Part shown: one piece after another, positions 1-8,177 of the stretch
Position numbering within the stretch: position 1 is the first letter of the stretch
How the letters are laid out: the number at the start of each line of letters is the position of its first letter
Assembly (NCBI RefSeq): GCF_016862815.1
Contig: NZ_BONR01000001.1
Span: forward strand, 682,001-746,000
From: Demequina activiva
GTDB lineage: Bacteria > Actinomycetota > Actinomycetes > Actinomycetales > Demequinaceae
DNA length: 64,000 nucleotides
Reading direction: 5' to 3'
Notes under the pieces: model-generated
Seen by the model: only the letters and a program-made list of their open reading frames with translations
What the model was told of the DNA's origin: nothing
Databases searched by the model: none
Made by a program: the position numbers and the translations under genes

Positions 1-83
1 CCGCTGCGGTGTACGCCTTCGAGGCGTGGTACCTGCGCCGACACCCCGAGGACGAGGACAGCGAGCACGCCCACGAGCATTAG
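1..83 (+). CDS. C-terminal end of an unidentified protein (partial)
   Basis: The frame is open from the window edge to a TAG stop at 81-83. The visible tail is hydrophobic/aromatic (AAVYAFEAWYLRR) and then strongly acidic and His-rich (EDEDSEHAHEH), as at the end of a membrane protein whose last helix is followed by a charged cytoplasmic tail. Too little remains to assign a family. Its stop codon forms the first three bases of a -10-like hexamer (TAGCAT, 81-86) for the next gene. Confidence 0.6.
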   Translation, partial: AAVYAFEAWYLRRHPEDEDSEHAHEH

Positions 84-86
84 CAT
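81..86 (+). promoter_or_regulatory. -10 hexamer TAGCAT overlapping a stop codon
   Basis: TAGCAT lies 7 bases before the ATG at 94, the spacing expected for a leaderless transcript. Its TAG is also the stop codon of the upstream partial gene. No clear -35 box is visible. Confidence 0.45.
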
Positions 87-93
87 CGGCGCC

Positions 94-702
94 ATGACGA
101 TGGCAGTTCGAGCGTGGCGCCTCGTCGCCCCCATGGCCATCCTCGCCGCGATCGGGGCGAATCTCGGCGCCGCCATCGCAGGCGCGGACTTCAACCCGTT
201 CGACCACTTCGGCTACTTCACCAACCAGGTGAACCTGGTGGCCGCGGCAGTCCTGCTGCTCGCCGCGCCCCGCACGGCGCTCGCCCGGCCGGCCTGGCTC
301 GAGCATGCGCGGGCTGCCGTCACCGTCTATCTCGTGATCGTGGTGACCGTGTACTGGACCATGATCTTCCCCACCGCAGAGGTCGAGCGGCCGTGGGCGA
401 ACGCGATCATCCATGGGCTCAGCGCGACCGTCGTGGCGCTCGACTGGCTCGTGGAGGGTCCGCGCCGGACGCTGCCGATGCGCCAGGTCTGGGTGCCCAT
501 GGTCTACCCCCTGGTGTGGGTGGGCGTGGTCGTGATCCGTGGAGCCACCGACGGCTGGTACCCGTACCCGTTCATGGATCCGGCGCAGGGCTACGGGGCG
601 ATCGCGACGGTCGTAGGCGGCATCGTGGTCGCCGGCGTCGCGCTGTCCGCGGTGGTCTTCCAGGCGACGCGATGGCGCACGGTGCCCGCTCACCAGGCAT
701 GA
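94..702 (+). CDS. Pr6Pr family membrane protein
   Basis: The 202-residue protein has about six hydrophobic segments. It carries the pattern I associate with the Pr6Pr (FAR-17a/AIG1-like) family: an early F-x-Y-F-T-N-Q-x-N motif near residues 40-47, a central His (IIHGLSA), and a late GWYPYPFMDP motif near residues 155-164. The biochemical role of the bacterial members is not established. No ribosome-binding site is seen, but TAGCAT ends 7 bases before the ATG, so translation is probably leaderless. The family call rests on motif memory and not on a search. Confidence 0.7.
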   Translation: MTMAVRAWRLVAPMAILAAIGANLGAAIAGADFNPFDHFGYFTNQVNLVAAAVLLLAAPRTALARPAWLEHARAAVTVYLVIVVTVYWTMIFPTAEVERPWANAIIHGLSATVVALDWLVEGPRRTLPMRQVWVPMVYPLVWVGVVVIRGATDGWYPYPFMDPAQGYGAIATVVGGIVVAGVALSAVVFQATRWRTVPAHQA

Positions 703-769
703 TGCTCGCGCCCCTACTACGGTGGTGAGCAAGGAGGCCGCGCCGTCCGTCCCGCGGCGCGAGGCGCAG

Positions 770-2605
770 ATGGCTCTGAGCAGCACCGCAGCCGCACGCA
801 AGGCGATGACCAGGAAGGAGCTGGCCACCTGGGTGTTCTGGCCAGCGGCCGCGATCATCCTGAGCTTCGTGGTGTTCGCGATCGTGGCGCCCGGAGCCGC
901 CGAGAGCTTCTTCGACGCGATCCAGTCCGGGATCATCAACGCGTTCGGCTGGTACTACGTCCTGATCGCAGCCGTGTTCGTGGTGTTCGCGCTCGTCATG
1001 GGCTTCAGCAAGTTCGGGAACATCAAGCTGGGGCGTGACGACGACGAACCGCAGTTCTCGATGTTCTCCTGGTTCGCGTTGCTCTTCGCCGCCGGCATGG
1101 GGATCGGACTGGTGTTCTACGGTGTCTCGGAGCCCCTCGCGCACTTCGCGGACCCCCGACCAGGCGTCACGGGCAGCCCCGAGCGGCTCGCCCAGCAGGC
1201 GATGGCGCAGACGTTTCTGCACTGGGGCATCCACGCCTGGTCGATCTACATCGTGGTGGGCCTGGGCATCGCCTACGCCGTCCACCGTCGCGGCTTCCCG
1301 GTGTCGATCCGTTACGCGCTCGAGCCGCTGCTGGGCAAGCGCATCAACGGCGGATGGGGCAACGTCATCGACGTCACCGCCGTGGTGGGCACGCTGTTCG
1401 GCGTGGCGACGTCGCTGGGCCTGGGCGTGCTGCAGATCTCCTCAGGCCTCGAGAGCGTCGGAATCGCGGAGCCGGACACTCGCACGCAGATCATCCTCAT
1501 CATCGCGATCACCATCGTCACGATCTTCTCGCTCGTGACGGGCCTTCAGCGGGGGATGAAGTGGCTCTCCAACATCAACCTGGCGCTCGCGCTGTTCCTG
1601 CTGCTGTTCGTGCTCTTCTTCGGGCCCACCGAGTTCCTGATGCGCGAGTTCGTGCAGTCCATCGGCGCCTACATCCAGGAGTTCATCGGACTCGCGTTCA
1701 ATGTGTCCGCGTTCCAAGGCGCGGCCGGCGAGACCTGGCAGGCGTCGTGGACCACGTTCTACTGGGGCTGGTGGATCTCATGGGCACCGTTCGTGGGCGT
1801 GTTCATCGCGCGCGTGTCCAAGGGCCGCACCGTGCGGGAGTTCGTCTGGGGCATCCTCCTGGTTCCCACGCTGATCACCATGCTGTGGTTCTCCGTCATG
1901 GGCGGCACGGCGCTCTACCAGGAGCTCTACAACGGCGGCGGCATCCTCCTGCCGGACGGCAGCGTGGACTACAACGGTTCGCTGTTCGCGATGCTCGAGC
2001 TGCTTCCCGGCAGCACGGTGCTGACCATCGGCGCGATGATCCTGATCGCGGTGTTCTTCGTCACGAGCTCGGACTCAGGTTCGCTGGTGCTGTCGATGCT
2101 CACCACCGGCGGCGACGAGAGCCCACGCCGCTGGATCCGGGTGTTCTGGGCGGTCACCACGGCGTTGGTGGCGATCGCGCTGCTGCTGTCCGGGGGCCTG
2201 TCCGCGCTGCAGACCGCGGCGATCATCACCGCGCTGCCGTTCTCGATCGTAATGCTCGGCATCTGCATGGCCACCATCAAGGCCTTCAGACGCGAGCACT
2301 TCACCTATCTGCGAGCCACCCGGGACGAGTTCGTCGAGCACATCACCACGACCATCGGCGAGGAGTACGGGCTCGAGGCGTCGAACATCGACGTGGATCC
2401 CGAGGGTGCGCGAACGCCGCTTCCCCGGTTCGCGGGGTGGCGGCTGAAGTTCGGCAACAAGCATCCGGAGCGGCACATCCCCGACGCCACCCACATCGCG
2501 GATCTCGATCCCACCGCCCCGCCTGCCGGAGACGATGCGCCGTCCTACGAGGCACACCACACCGACGAGATCGTGCAGCCTCTCCCCGAGGACGACAAGC
2601 CCTAG
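770..2605 (+). CDS. BCCT family betaine/carnitine/choline transporter
   Basis: This 611-residue protein is predicted to import a quaternary-amine solute such as choline or glycine betaine, coupled to Na+ or H+, for osmoprotection. About 12 membrane segments are visible. The family glycine-rich stretch GMGIGLVFYGVSEP sits near residues 109-122, and the Trp-rich signature (WTTFYWGWWISWAPFVG) near 330-346 forms the substrate box in this family. The C-terminus is a roughly 90-residue soluble acidic tail, usual for osmosensing members. I chose the ATG at 770, preceded by GAGG; a GTG at 722 is also in frame. Substrate is not readable from sequence. The gene ends directly before a dispersed repeat. 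Confidence 0.9.
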   Translation: MALSSTAAARKAMTRKELATWVFWPAAAIILSFVVFAIVAPGAAESFFDAIQSGIINAFGWYYVLIAAVFVVFALVMGFSKFGNIKLGRDDDEPQFSMFSWFALLFAAGMGIGLVFYGVSEPLAHFADPRPGVTGSPERLAQQAMAQTFLHWGIHAWSIYIVVGLGIAYAVHRRGFPVSIRYALEPLLGKRINGGWGNVIDVTAVVGTLFGVATSLGLGVLQISSGLESVGIAEPDTRTQIILIIAITIVTIFSLVTGLQRGMKWLSNINLALALFLLLFVLFFGPTEFLMREFVQSIGAYIQEFIGLAFNVSAFQGAAGETWQASWTTFYWGWWISWAPFVGVFIARVSKGRTVREFVWGILLVPTLITMLWFSVMGGTALYQELYNGGGILLPDGSVDYNGSLFAMLELLPGSTVLTIGAMILIAVFFVTSSDSGSLVLSMLTTGGDESPRRWIRVFWAVTTALVAIALLLSGGLSALQTAAIITALPFSIVMLGICMATIKAFRREHFTYLRATRDEFVEHITTTIGEEYGLEASNIDVDPEGARTPLPRFAGWRLKFGNKHPERHIPDATHIADLDPTAPPAGDDAPSYEAHHTDEIVQPLPEDDKP

Positions 2606-2625
2606 CGCTGGCCCTCCCCTCTCTC

Positions 2626-2679
2626 AGAATTTGGCACCATTTTCATCGCCCTAGGAGAGAAACGAGGAAGGATCCTCCA
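2626..2679 (+). repeat. 54-bp dispersed element, copy 1
   Basis: The element starts AGAATTTGGCACCATTTTCA and ends GAGGAAGGATCCTCCA, and is preceded by a pyrimidine tract that begins 6 bases after the BCCT stop codon. It faces copy 2 (2837-2890, opposite strand, also 54 bp). The first 21 bases of the two arms from AATTTGG onward are perfect inverted repeats. The same element occurs at 14403, 62001 and 62149. Role unknown. Confidence 0.85.
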
Positions 2680-2836
2680 GTCCCGTCTCAGCGTGTGGAC
2701 GTGACTTCCTGGAGGCCATCGGGAGCGGCGCCGCCTCCGTGGAGAGACCGAGATCAGGGGAGCGGCACAGTGGGCATGCAGCGCCATTGCCTGCCACTGC
2801 GACTCGCTCAGACGGGCGCTCCGCCCGCAACGCCGG

Positions 2837-2890
2837 TGGAGTGTTCTTCCTCATCAACACCAGTAGACGATGAAAATGGTGCCAAATTTT
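2837..2890 (-). repeat. 54-bp dispersed element, copy 2
   Basis: On the minus strand it reads AAAATTTGGCACCATTTTCA through GAGGAAGAACACTCCA. It lies about 27 bases beyond the stop of the FGGY kinase gene, in the same sense as that gene. With copy 1 it brackets about 157 bp (2680-2836) in which I find no gene. The pair could act as a bidirectional 3'-end structure or as the ends of a miniature mobile element. Confidence 0.85.
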
Positions 2891-2916
2891 GGGAGGGGGC
2901 AGAGGGAGATGCGGGC

Positions 2917-4491
2917 CTAGAGCGCCCGGACCGCCGCCGCCTCGATGGCGAGCCCGGCACGGTAGCGCTCCAGGTACGCCGCGTAGCCCTGGACGTCTGC
3001 CCCGTCCGGCTCGACCACGCTGACGGCGGCGCTGGCGAAGACCGTGCCGTCCAGGAACTCGGAGAGCTGCGTCCCCGCAGGAGCCTGACGGAAGGCCGCG
3101 AGCACCGCCATGCCCCACGCGCCGCCCTCCGACGCGGTGTCCCCCACGGCCACGGGTGCCCCGACGGCTGCAGCGAGGAAGCGCTGCGCGACGCCGGCGG
3201 TGCGGAAGATGCCGCCATGCGCGAACATCCGGTCCAGCGCCACATCCTCGCCGGCCAGCACCTCCATGCCGAGGCTGAGCGTCCCGAACACGCCATAGAC
3301 CTGAGCGCGCATGAAGTTCGCGAGCGTGAAGTCGCTTCCAGGGGTGCGCACCACGAGCGGGCGGCCCTCCTCCAGCCCAGCGATGGGCTCGCCTGCCAGC
3401 GTGTTGTACGCGAGAACGCCGCCGGCGTCCGGCTCGGCCTCGAGAGCCTGGGTGAGCAGCGCGCCGAACACGGCGTCAGCGTCCGCCGGGCTGCCCAGCG
3501 CAACCGCGAACTCGCCGAACAGGCCCGCCCATGCGCCCAGCTCGCTCGCGCCGTTGTTGCAGTGGACCATCGCCACGGCGTCTCCGGCGGGCGTGGTGAC
3601 CAGGTCGATCTCCTCGTGCACGGAGCTCAAGGGACGCTCGAGCACCACCATCGCGAAGATGGACGTGCCGGCGCTGACGTTGCCCGTGCGGGGCGCGACC
3701 GCATTGGTGGCGACCATGCCGGTGCCGGCGTCGCCCTCGGGCGGGCACATCGGTATCCCGGAGGCGAGGGTGCCGGCGGGGTCCAGCAGCGCGGCCCCGT
3801 CCTCGGTGAGCTCCCCCGCATCGGCGCCGCTCACGAGCACCTCCGGAAGCAGGGATCGCACGTCCACCCGGCCGTCCGCGAGGCGGTCATAGGCGTCCAG
3901 CATCCCGCCGTCGTAGTCGCGCGTCGCCGAGTCGATGGGGAACATGCCGGAGGCATCGCCCACGCCCAGCACGCTGCGCCCGGTGAGCTTCCAGTGCACG
4001 TAGCCCGCGAGCGTGGTGAACGAGCTGATCTGGGGCACATGCGGCTCGTCGTCGAGGATGGCCTGGTGCAGGTGCGCGATGGACCAGCGCAGGGGGATGT
4101 TGACGCCCAGCGCCTCCGTGAGCTCCGCGGCCGCGCGACCGGTGGAGGTGTTGCGCCAGGTGCGGAACGGGACGAGCAGCTGGCCATTCGCGTCGAACGG
4201 CAGGTAGCCGTGCATCATCGCGGACACCCCGATCGAGCCCACGGTCGTCAGCTCGATGCCGTAGCGATCCCGCACGTCGCCAGCCACCGCTGCGAAGGCG
4301 ATCTGCAGGCCGGACCACACCTCGTCGAGGTCGTATGTCCACACGCCGTCAACGTACTGGTTCTCCCACGCGTGAGAGCCCACCGCCAGGACAGAGGCGT
4401 CCTCGGTGTCGATCAGGCAGGCCTTGATGCGTGTCGAGCCCAGCTCGATGCCGAGCGCCGTGCGGCCGGAGGCCACCGCATCGGCCGTCAC
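2917..4491 (-). CDS. araB: FGGY family carbohydrate kinase, probable L-ribulokinase
   Basis: The 524-residue protein belongs to the FGGY sugar-kinase fold: the N-terminal phosphate loop is ALGIELGSTRIKACLID (residues about 11-27), and the C-terminal half carries the glycine-rich ATP-site stretches GNVSAGTSIF and FAHGGIFRTAGVAQ. Its substrate is inferred to be L-ribulose because the gene is translationally coupled to araD: the GTG start at 4491 overlaps the araD TGA as GTGA. It would phosphorylate L-ribulose to L-ribulose 5-phosphate in the cytosol. Xylulokinase is the main alternative on sequence alone. It probably shares the araD promoter and LacI-type operator. Confidence 0.82.
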   Translation of the reverse strand: MTADAVASGRTALGIELGSTRIKACLIDTEDASVLAVGSHAWENQYVDGVWTYDLDEVWSGLQIAFAAVAGDVRDRYGIELTTVGSIGVSAMMHGYLPFDANGQLLVPFRTWRNTSTGRAAAELTEALGVNIPLRWSIAHLHQAILDDEPHVPQISSFTTLAGYVHWKLTGRSVLGVGDASGMFPIDSATRDYDGGMLDAYDRLADGRVDVRSLLPEVLVSGADAGELTEDGAALLDPAGTLASGIPMCPPEGDAGTGMVATNAVAPRTGNVSAGTSIFAMVVLERPLSSVHEEIDLVTTPAGDAVAMVHCNNGASELGAWAGLFGEFAVALGSPADADAVFGALLTQALEAEPDAGGVLAYNTLAGEPIAGLEEGRPLVVRTPGSDFTLANFMRAQVYGVFGTLSLGMEVLAGEDVALDRMFAHGGIFRTAGVAQRFLAAAVGAPVAVGDTASEGGAWGMAVLAAFRQAPAGTQLSEFLDGTVFASAAVSVVEPDGADVQGYAAYLERYRAGLAIEAAAVRAL

Positions 4492-5195
4492 GACTGCTCC
4501 GCGCGGCGGTCGTCGGACGACTGTCCGTAGACGTTCTGGTAGCGATCGTAGAGAGCGTCGATGGCCTCCTGGGGGAGGGGGATGAGGTCCCCTCCCTGCT
4601 TGGCGATGTGCACGGTGCGCGCGACGTCCTCGAGCATCACGGCCGCCTTGACGGCGTCCTTGGCCGAGGAGCCGATGGTGAACGGTCCGTGGTTCTGCAT
4701 GAGCACCCCGCGGGACCGATGCCCGCGCAGGGTCTCGACGATGCCGCGGCCGATCGAGTCGTCGCCGATGATCGCGAACGGGCCCACGGGGATGGGCCCG
4801 CCGAACTCGTCCGCCATGGCGGTGATGACGCACGGGATCTCCTCGCCGCGCGCCGCCCAGGCGACCCCGTAGGTCGAGTGGGTGTGGACCACGCCGCCCA
4901 CCTCGGGCATGTGGCGGTAGACGTAGGCGTGGGCGGCCGTGTCGGAGGACGGACTGCGCTCGGAGCCCGGCGTGCCCTCGATGGCGTTGCCGTCGAGGTC
5001 GCACAGGATCATGTTCTCCGGCGCCAGGTCGTCGTAGCTGACACCGGACGGCTTGATGACGAAGAGATCCGCGCCAGGGACACGTCCGGAGACGTTGCCA
5101 CCGGTCCACACCACCAGGCCGTACCGGACCAGCTCGCCGTGAAGCGCCGCGACGTCCTCGCGGACCTTCTGAATCGCCTCTTCGAGATCGCTCAT
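4488..5195 (-). CDS. araD: L-ribulose-5-phosphate 4-epimerase
   Basis: This 235-residue class II aldolase/epimerase converts L-ribulose 5-phosphate to D-xylulose 5-phosphate, linking arabinose to the pentose phosphate pathway. Visible family features are GNVSGR near residue 31, IKPSGVSYDDL near 46, the zinc ligands HTHSTYG near 95, and QNHGPF near 165. I chose the ATG at 5195: TAACAT ends 7 bases upstream with a TGGACA -35 box 18 bp before it, giving a leaderless transcript. An alternative ATG at 5216 would lie within the operator. The gene is first in an araDB operon. Confidence 0.9.
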   Translation of the reverse strand: MSDLEEAIQKVREDVAALHGELVRYGLVVWTGGNVSGRVPGADLFVIKPSGVSYDDLAPENMILCDLDGNAIEGTPGSERSPSSDTAAHAYVYRHMPEVGGVVHTHSTYGVAWAARGEEIPCVITAMADEFGGPIPVGPFAIIGDDSIGRGIVETLRGHRSRGVLMQNHGPFTIGSSAKDAVKAAVMLEDVARTVHIAKQGGDLIPLPQEAIDALYDRYQNVYGQSSDDRRAEQS

Positions 5196-5202
5196 GCCGC
5201 TG

Positions 5203-5232
5203 ATGTTAACGTTCATCACTCTCGCCTGTCCA
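5203..5232 (-). promoter_or_regulatory. araDB promoter with LacI-type operator
   Basis: Reading the minus strand, TGGACA (5232-5227) and TAACAT (5208-5203) are separated by 18 bp. The plus-strand sequence TGTTAACGTTCATC (5204-5217) covers the -10 region and matches 12 of 14 bases of TGTTCACGTTCACA in front of araA (13245-13258). A central-CG, near-palindromic site overlapping the -10 box fits repression by a LacI-family protein, probably the regulator at 13328-14323. Confidence 0.65.
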
Positions 5233-5296
5233 TCCGTCTCGCCTGCGGTGGTGCGCCAGCAGTCACTGGGCGTCGAAACTCCGCTGAATCCGGCAC

Positions 5297-6175
5297 TCAC
5301 CGACTGCCAGCATGCACTCGGAAGCGCACAGATTCGCCCGGCCGCGCCTGCGCCGCCGCGGCCACGCCCACCGAGTCAACCACGGCTATCACCGGATAGC
5401 CGCCCGTGACGGGATGATCGGCCAGGAAGATCACCGGCTTCCCTGACGGCGGCACCTGCACCGCACCCAGCACCATGCCCTCGCTCGCGAGCTCGCCGTC
5501 GCGCGCCCGCTCGAGCACCGGCCCGTCCAGCCGCAGCCCCACGCGGTTCGAGTCCCCGGTCGCGGTGAACGCGCTCGACAGGAACGCCTCGACGGCCGAT
5601 GCGCGGAACCAGTCCTCGCGCGGCCCCAGCGTGACCGTGAGGTCCAGCGCCCCCGGCCCGCCCTGCGCACCCGATGCGCGAAGCGCCGCGAAGTCCCTCT
5701 CGCCCAGCGGCGTCGCGGCGAGCACGGGCAGCTCGTCGCCGTCGCGCAGCGGCGCGGGGCCAAGGCCAGAGAGCAGGTCAGTGGCACGGCTTCCCAGCAC
5801 GGGCTCCGCGCCGATCCCGCCGCGCACCGCGACGTAGCTGCGCCAGCCACGATCCGGGCTGCCCACCTCCATCACCTGTCCCGCGGCAAGCCGGATGGGG
5901 GCCCGCAGGGGCGCCGGCACCGAGCCCACCCACACGGGAGCGTCCGCTCCCGTGACGGCCACGACCGCGTCCGCGAGCGCGCGCACAGCGACCCCGGTGG
6001 CCGTCGCCTCCAGCACGGCCGCGTCCACCCGGTTGCCCACGAGCGCGTTGGCCTGGTCCAGTGCGGGCAGGTCCGCCGCACCTGAGCGCGGCACGCCCAG
6101 GTGCGCGTACCCGGGCCGTCCGCGGTCCTGCACCGTGGTGAGCGCGCCCGCGCGCTCGATCCGGATCGCACTCAT
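5297..6175 (-). CDS. pxpC: 5-oxoprolinase subunit PxpC (biotin-dependent carboxyltransferase family)
   Basis: The 292-residue protein matches the KipA/allophanate hydrolase subunit 2-like family, with VQDRGRPGYAHLGVPRSG near residues 15-32 and the late stretch VPPSGKPVIFLADHPVTGGYP. With PxpA and PxpB it should form the ATP-dependent 5-oxoprolinase that opens 5-oxo-L-proline (pyroglutamate) to L-glutamate, removing a spontaneous metabolic damage product. The ATG at 6175 overlaps the pxpB stop as ATGA, so translation is coupled. Length is normal for the family. Confidence 0.88.
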   Translation of the reverse strand: MSAIRIERAGALTTVQDRGRPGYAHLGVPRSGAADLPALDQANALVGNRVDAAVLEATATGVAVRALADAVVAVTGADAPVWVGSVPAPLRAPIRLAAGQVMEVGSPDRGWRSYVAVRGGIGAEPVLGSRATDLLSGLGPAPLRDGDELPVLAATPLGERDFAALRASGAQGGPGALDLTVTLGPREDWFRASAVEAFLSSAFTATGDSNRVGLRLDGPVLERARDGELASEGMVLGAVQVPPSGKPVIFLADHPVTGGYPVIAVVDSVGVAAAAQARPGESVRFRVHAGSR

Positions 6176-6813
6176 GCGCGCACCTGCACGAACCGCACGC
6201 GCGTGCCGGGCGCCAGCAGCGCGGGCGGTTCGCGGTGCGTGTCCCACAGGCGGGGCGCTGCTGCGGCGAGGCGTCCCAGCAGCTGCCAGCCGCCGGGCGA
6301 CTCACGAGGGTAGACGCCGGCGTAGGGGCCGGCGAGCCCGACTGACCCGGCAGGGACTCGGGTGCGGGGGTCGGCACGGCGCGGCACGGCGAGGTCCGGC
6401 GGCAGGCCGGTGAGGTAGCCGAAGCCCGGCGCGAAGCCGCAGAAGGCCACCGCGAACTCGACTCCGACCATCTGGGCGACCACCGCCTCCCCGCTCGCGC
6501 CCCACAGCCTCGCCACGTGATCCAGGTCCTCGCCGTCGAACACCACGGGCAGCTCGACCAACGGTCCTGACTGCGCATCCGTCGGGCCGATGCTCCACGC
6601 CTCGATGTCGCTCGCGTGTGCCGCCGCGTCTCCGCGGATCCCGTCGATCAGCACCGACCGCGCCGCGGGAACCACATCGGTCGCCTCCAGCCGCTCGCGC
6701 GCGGCGGCGGTGATCGCCGCGACGTCCGCCTCGCTCGCGGCCTCGATCAGGAGCGCGTGCTCGCCCACCCGCCTGACGCGTGTGACGGGGCCGGTGGAGC
6801 CGTCAGCGCGCAT
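6172..6813 (-). CDS. pxpB: 5-oxoprolinase subunit PxpB
   Basis: This 213-residue protein is the KipI/allophanate hydrolase subunit 1-like partner of PxpC. It shows RVGEHALLIE near the start and the family motif FAPGFGYLTGLPPDLAVPRR near the middle, followed by VPAGSVGLAGPYAGVYPRESPGGW. The start ATG (6813) lies inside the end of pxpA, giving an 11-base overlap. The operon order A-B-C on one strand supports the assignment. Confidence 0.88.
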   Translation of the reverse strand: MRADGSTGPVTRVRRVGEHALLIEAASEADVAAITAAARERLEATDVVPAARSVLIDGIRGDAAAHASDIEAWSIGPTDAQSGPLVELPVVFDGEDLDHVARLWGASGEAVVAQMVGVEFAVAFCGFAPGFGYLTGLPPDLAVPRRADPRTRVPAGSVGLAGPYAGVYPRESPGGWQLLGRLAAAAPRLWDTHREPPALLAPGTRVRFVQVRA

Positions 6814-7600
6814 CGGCCGTGGTGACGAAGGGGCGAACAGCGACGCCCGCCTCGGCCAGCGCGGTCCGAACGTCCGCAGCGATCGCTGCAGCGCCGGGGG
6901 TGTCGCCGTGCACGCACAACGACTGGGCTTCGACACGGATCTCGCTGCCGTCGTACGCGGTGATGGAGCCGCCGGTGGCGATCGCGACCGCGCGGGCCAC
7001 CACGGCGGCCGGGTCCTTGACCACCGAGCGAGGCTCCGGGCGCGGGACCAGAGTGCCGTCCGGCCGGTACGCGCGATCGGCGAAGGCCTCGGTCACCACG
7101 GGGATGCCCGCGGCGGCGGCGACCCGCAGCACGGCGGCGCCCGGCAGGCCCAGGATGGGCAGCTCCCGACCGGTGGCCCGCGCCGCCAGCAGCACGCCCT
7201 CGACCACCGCCCGGGCCTGGACCTCATCCCGGACGATGCGGTTGTAGAGCGCGCCGTGCGGCTTCACGTAGGCGACGTGCGCGCCGGCTGCGGCAGCGAA
7301 GATCTCGAGCGCGCCTATCTGGTAGGCGACCTCGGCCGCGAGCTCGTCAGTCGGCACGTCCATCGAGCGCCGGCCGAACCCGGCGAGGTCCCGGTAGGAG
7401 ACCTGAGCGCCGATGGCCACGCCGCGGGCGGCGGCCCCCGCGCAGACCCCACGCATGATCGCCGGATCCCCGGCGTGGAAGCCGCACGCGACGTTGGCGC
7501 TGGTCACGGACTGCAGCAGCGACTCGTCGTCGGTCAGGCGCCAGCGTCCGAACCCCTCGCCCAGGTCCGCATTCAGGTCGATGCTCACGACGTCGCTCAC
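6803..7600 (-). CDS. pxpA: 5-oxoprolinase subunit PxpA (LamB/YcsF family)
   Basis: The 265-residue protein has the LamB/YcsF signature IDLNADLGEGFG at residues 7-18, then SANVACGFHAGDP and KPHGALYN. It is the catalytic-core subunit predicted to act with PxpBC on 5-oxoproline. Translation probably starts at the GTG at 7600, which gives MSDVVSIDLN. It begins 18 bases after the GyrI-like gene and could share its transcript. The three pxp genes overlap one another, typical of a complex made in fixed ratio. Confidence 0.9.
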   Translation of the reverse strand: MSDVVSIDLNADLGEGFGRWRLTDDESLLQSVTSANVACGFHAGDPAIMRGVCAGAAARGVAIGAQVSYRDLAGFGRRSMDVPTDELAAEVAYQIGALEIFAAAAGAHVAYVKPHGALYNRIVRDEVQARAVVEGVLLAARATGRELPILGLPGAAVLRVAAAAGIPVVTEAFADRAYRPDGTLVPRPEPRSVVKDPAAVVARAVAIATGGSITAYDGSEIRVEAQSLCVHGDTPGAAAIAADVRTALAEAGVAVRPFVTTADAR

Positions 7601-7618
7601 AGGCTCACGGTAGCGCGG

Positions 7619-8125
7619 TCAGGCCCGCAGCAGCAGGCCTACCTCGACGGGGCCCTCCAGGCCCTGCGCGCCGTCGACCGCCGGCTCGGGGTAGAGCTCG
7701 TACCAGCACTGCCAGGCGTCGGAGCCCGCGTCGCCCCGCTCGAGCGCGTAGTCGAGGCCGCGCGCCTGGCCCCAGTCCATGAGCTCGCGCGTGAGGCCGC
7801 CGATCCACGCGTACGGTCCGCGCTGCTCGGCGATCGCGAAGTGCCCGCCCGGGAGGGTGTCCAGCAGGAACGGCTCACGCACCTGCGGCACTGCGGGGGT
7901 GGCCGCGAGCACCAGGGCGACCTCCACCACGAAGGGGTCCTCGAAGGACACCTCGCGGTAGCGGATCAGGCTCGCGCCGGTGACGTCGATGCCGCGCTGC
8001 TCCACGTACGCGTCCAACTGGGCGAAGCCCGCCCCCACGGCGTCCGGGATGGCGTCCATGGTGGTCGCCACAGGGAGCGCGACGTAGTCCACCGCGTCGC
8101 GACGTCCGATGGTGAGCTGGGCCAT
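7619..8125 (-). CDS. GyrI-like / effector-binding domain protein
   Basis: The 168-residue protein fits the GyrI-like small-molecule-binding fold: it is a single domain with alternating beta strands, including the stretch FLLDTLPGGHFAIAEQRGPY and a C-terminal CWYELYPEP, where these proteins usually carry a conserved Glu in the ligand pocket. No DNA-binding domain is attached. A leaderless start is likely: TAGGTT ends 6 bases before the ATG. It precedes pxpA by 18 bases, but a link to 5-oxoproline metabolism is only positional. Ligand unknown. Confidence 0.68.
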   Translation of the reverse strand: MAQLTIGRRDAVDYVALPVATTMDAIPDAVGAGFAQLDAYVEQRGIDVTGASLIRYREVSFEDPFVVEVALVLAATPAVPQVREPFLLDTLPGGHFAIAEQRGPYAWIGGLTRELMDWGQARGLDYALERGDAGSDAWQCWYELYPEPAVDGAQGLEGPVEVGLLLRA

Positions 8126-8177
8126 GGGGCCAACCTAGTGGCGCGTGCTGGAGAGCGCCTGAGGGGGCAGCGGCCGG

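Noticed and set aside
2626..2679. A conserved peptide frame through the dispersed element (I-W-H-H-F-H-R-x and later R-K-x-x-P)
   Set aside because: The translated frame is kept among copies, but there is no start codon in front and each copy begins just after another gene's stop; the base conservation exceeds what codons need.
1354..4530. A continuous 1058-codon plus-strand reading frame
   Set aside because: It overlaps the BCCT transporter and antisense araB, has no recognisable domain, and is composed of Arg/His/Pro-rich sequence typical of shadow frames in high-GC DNA.
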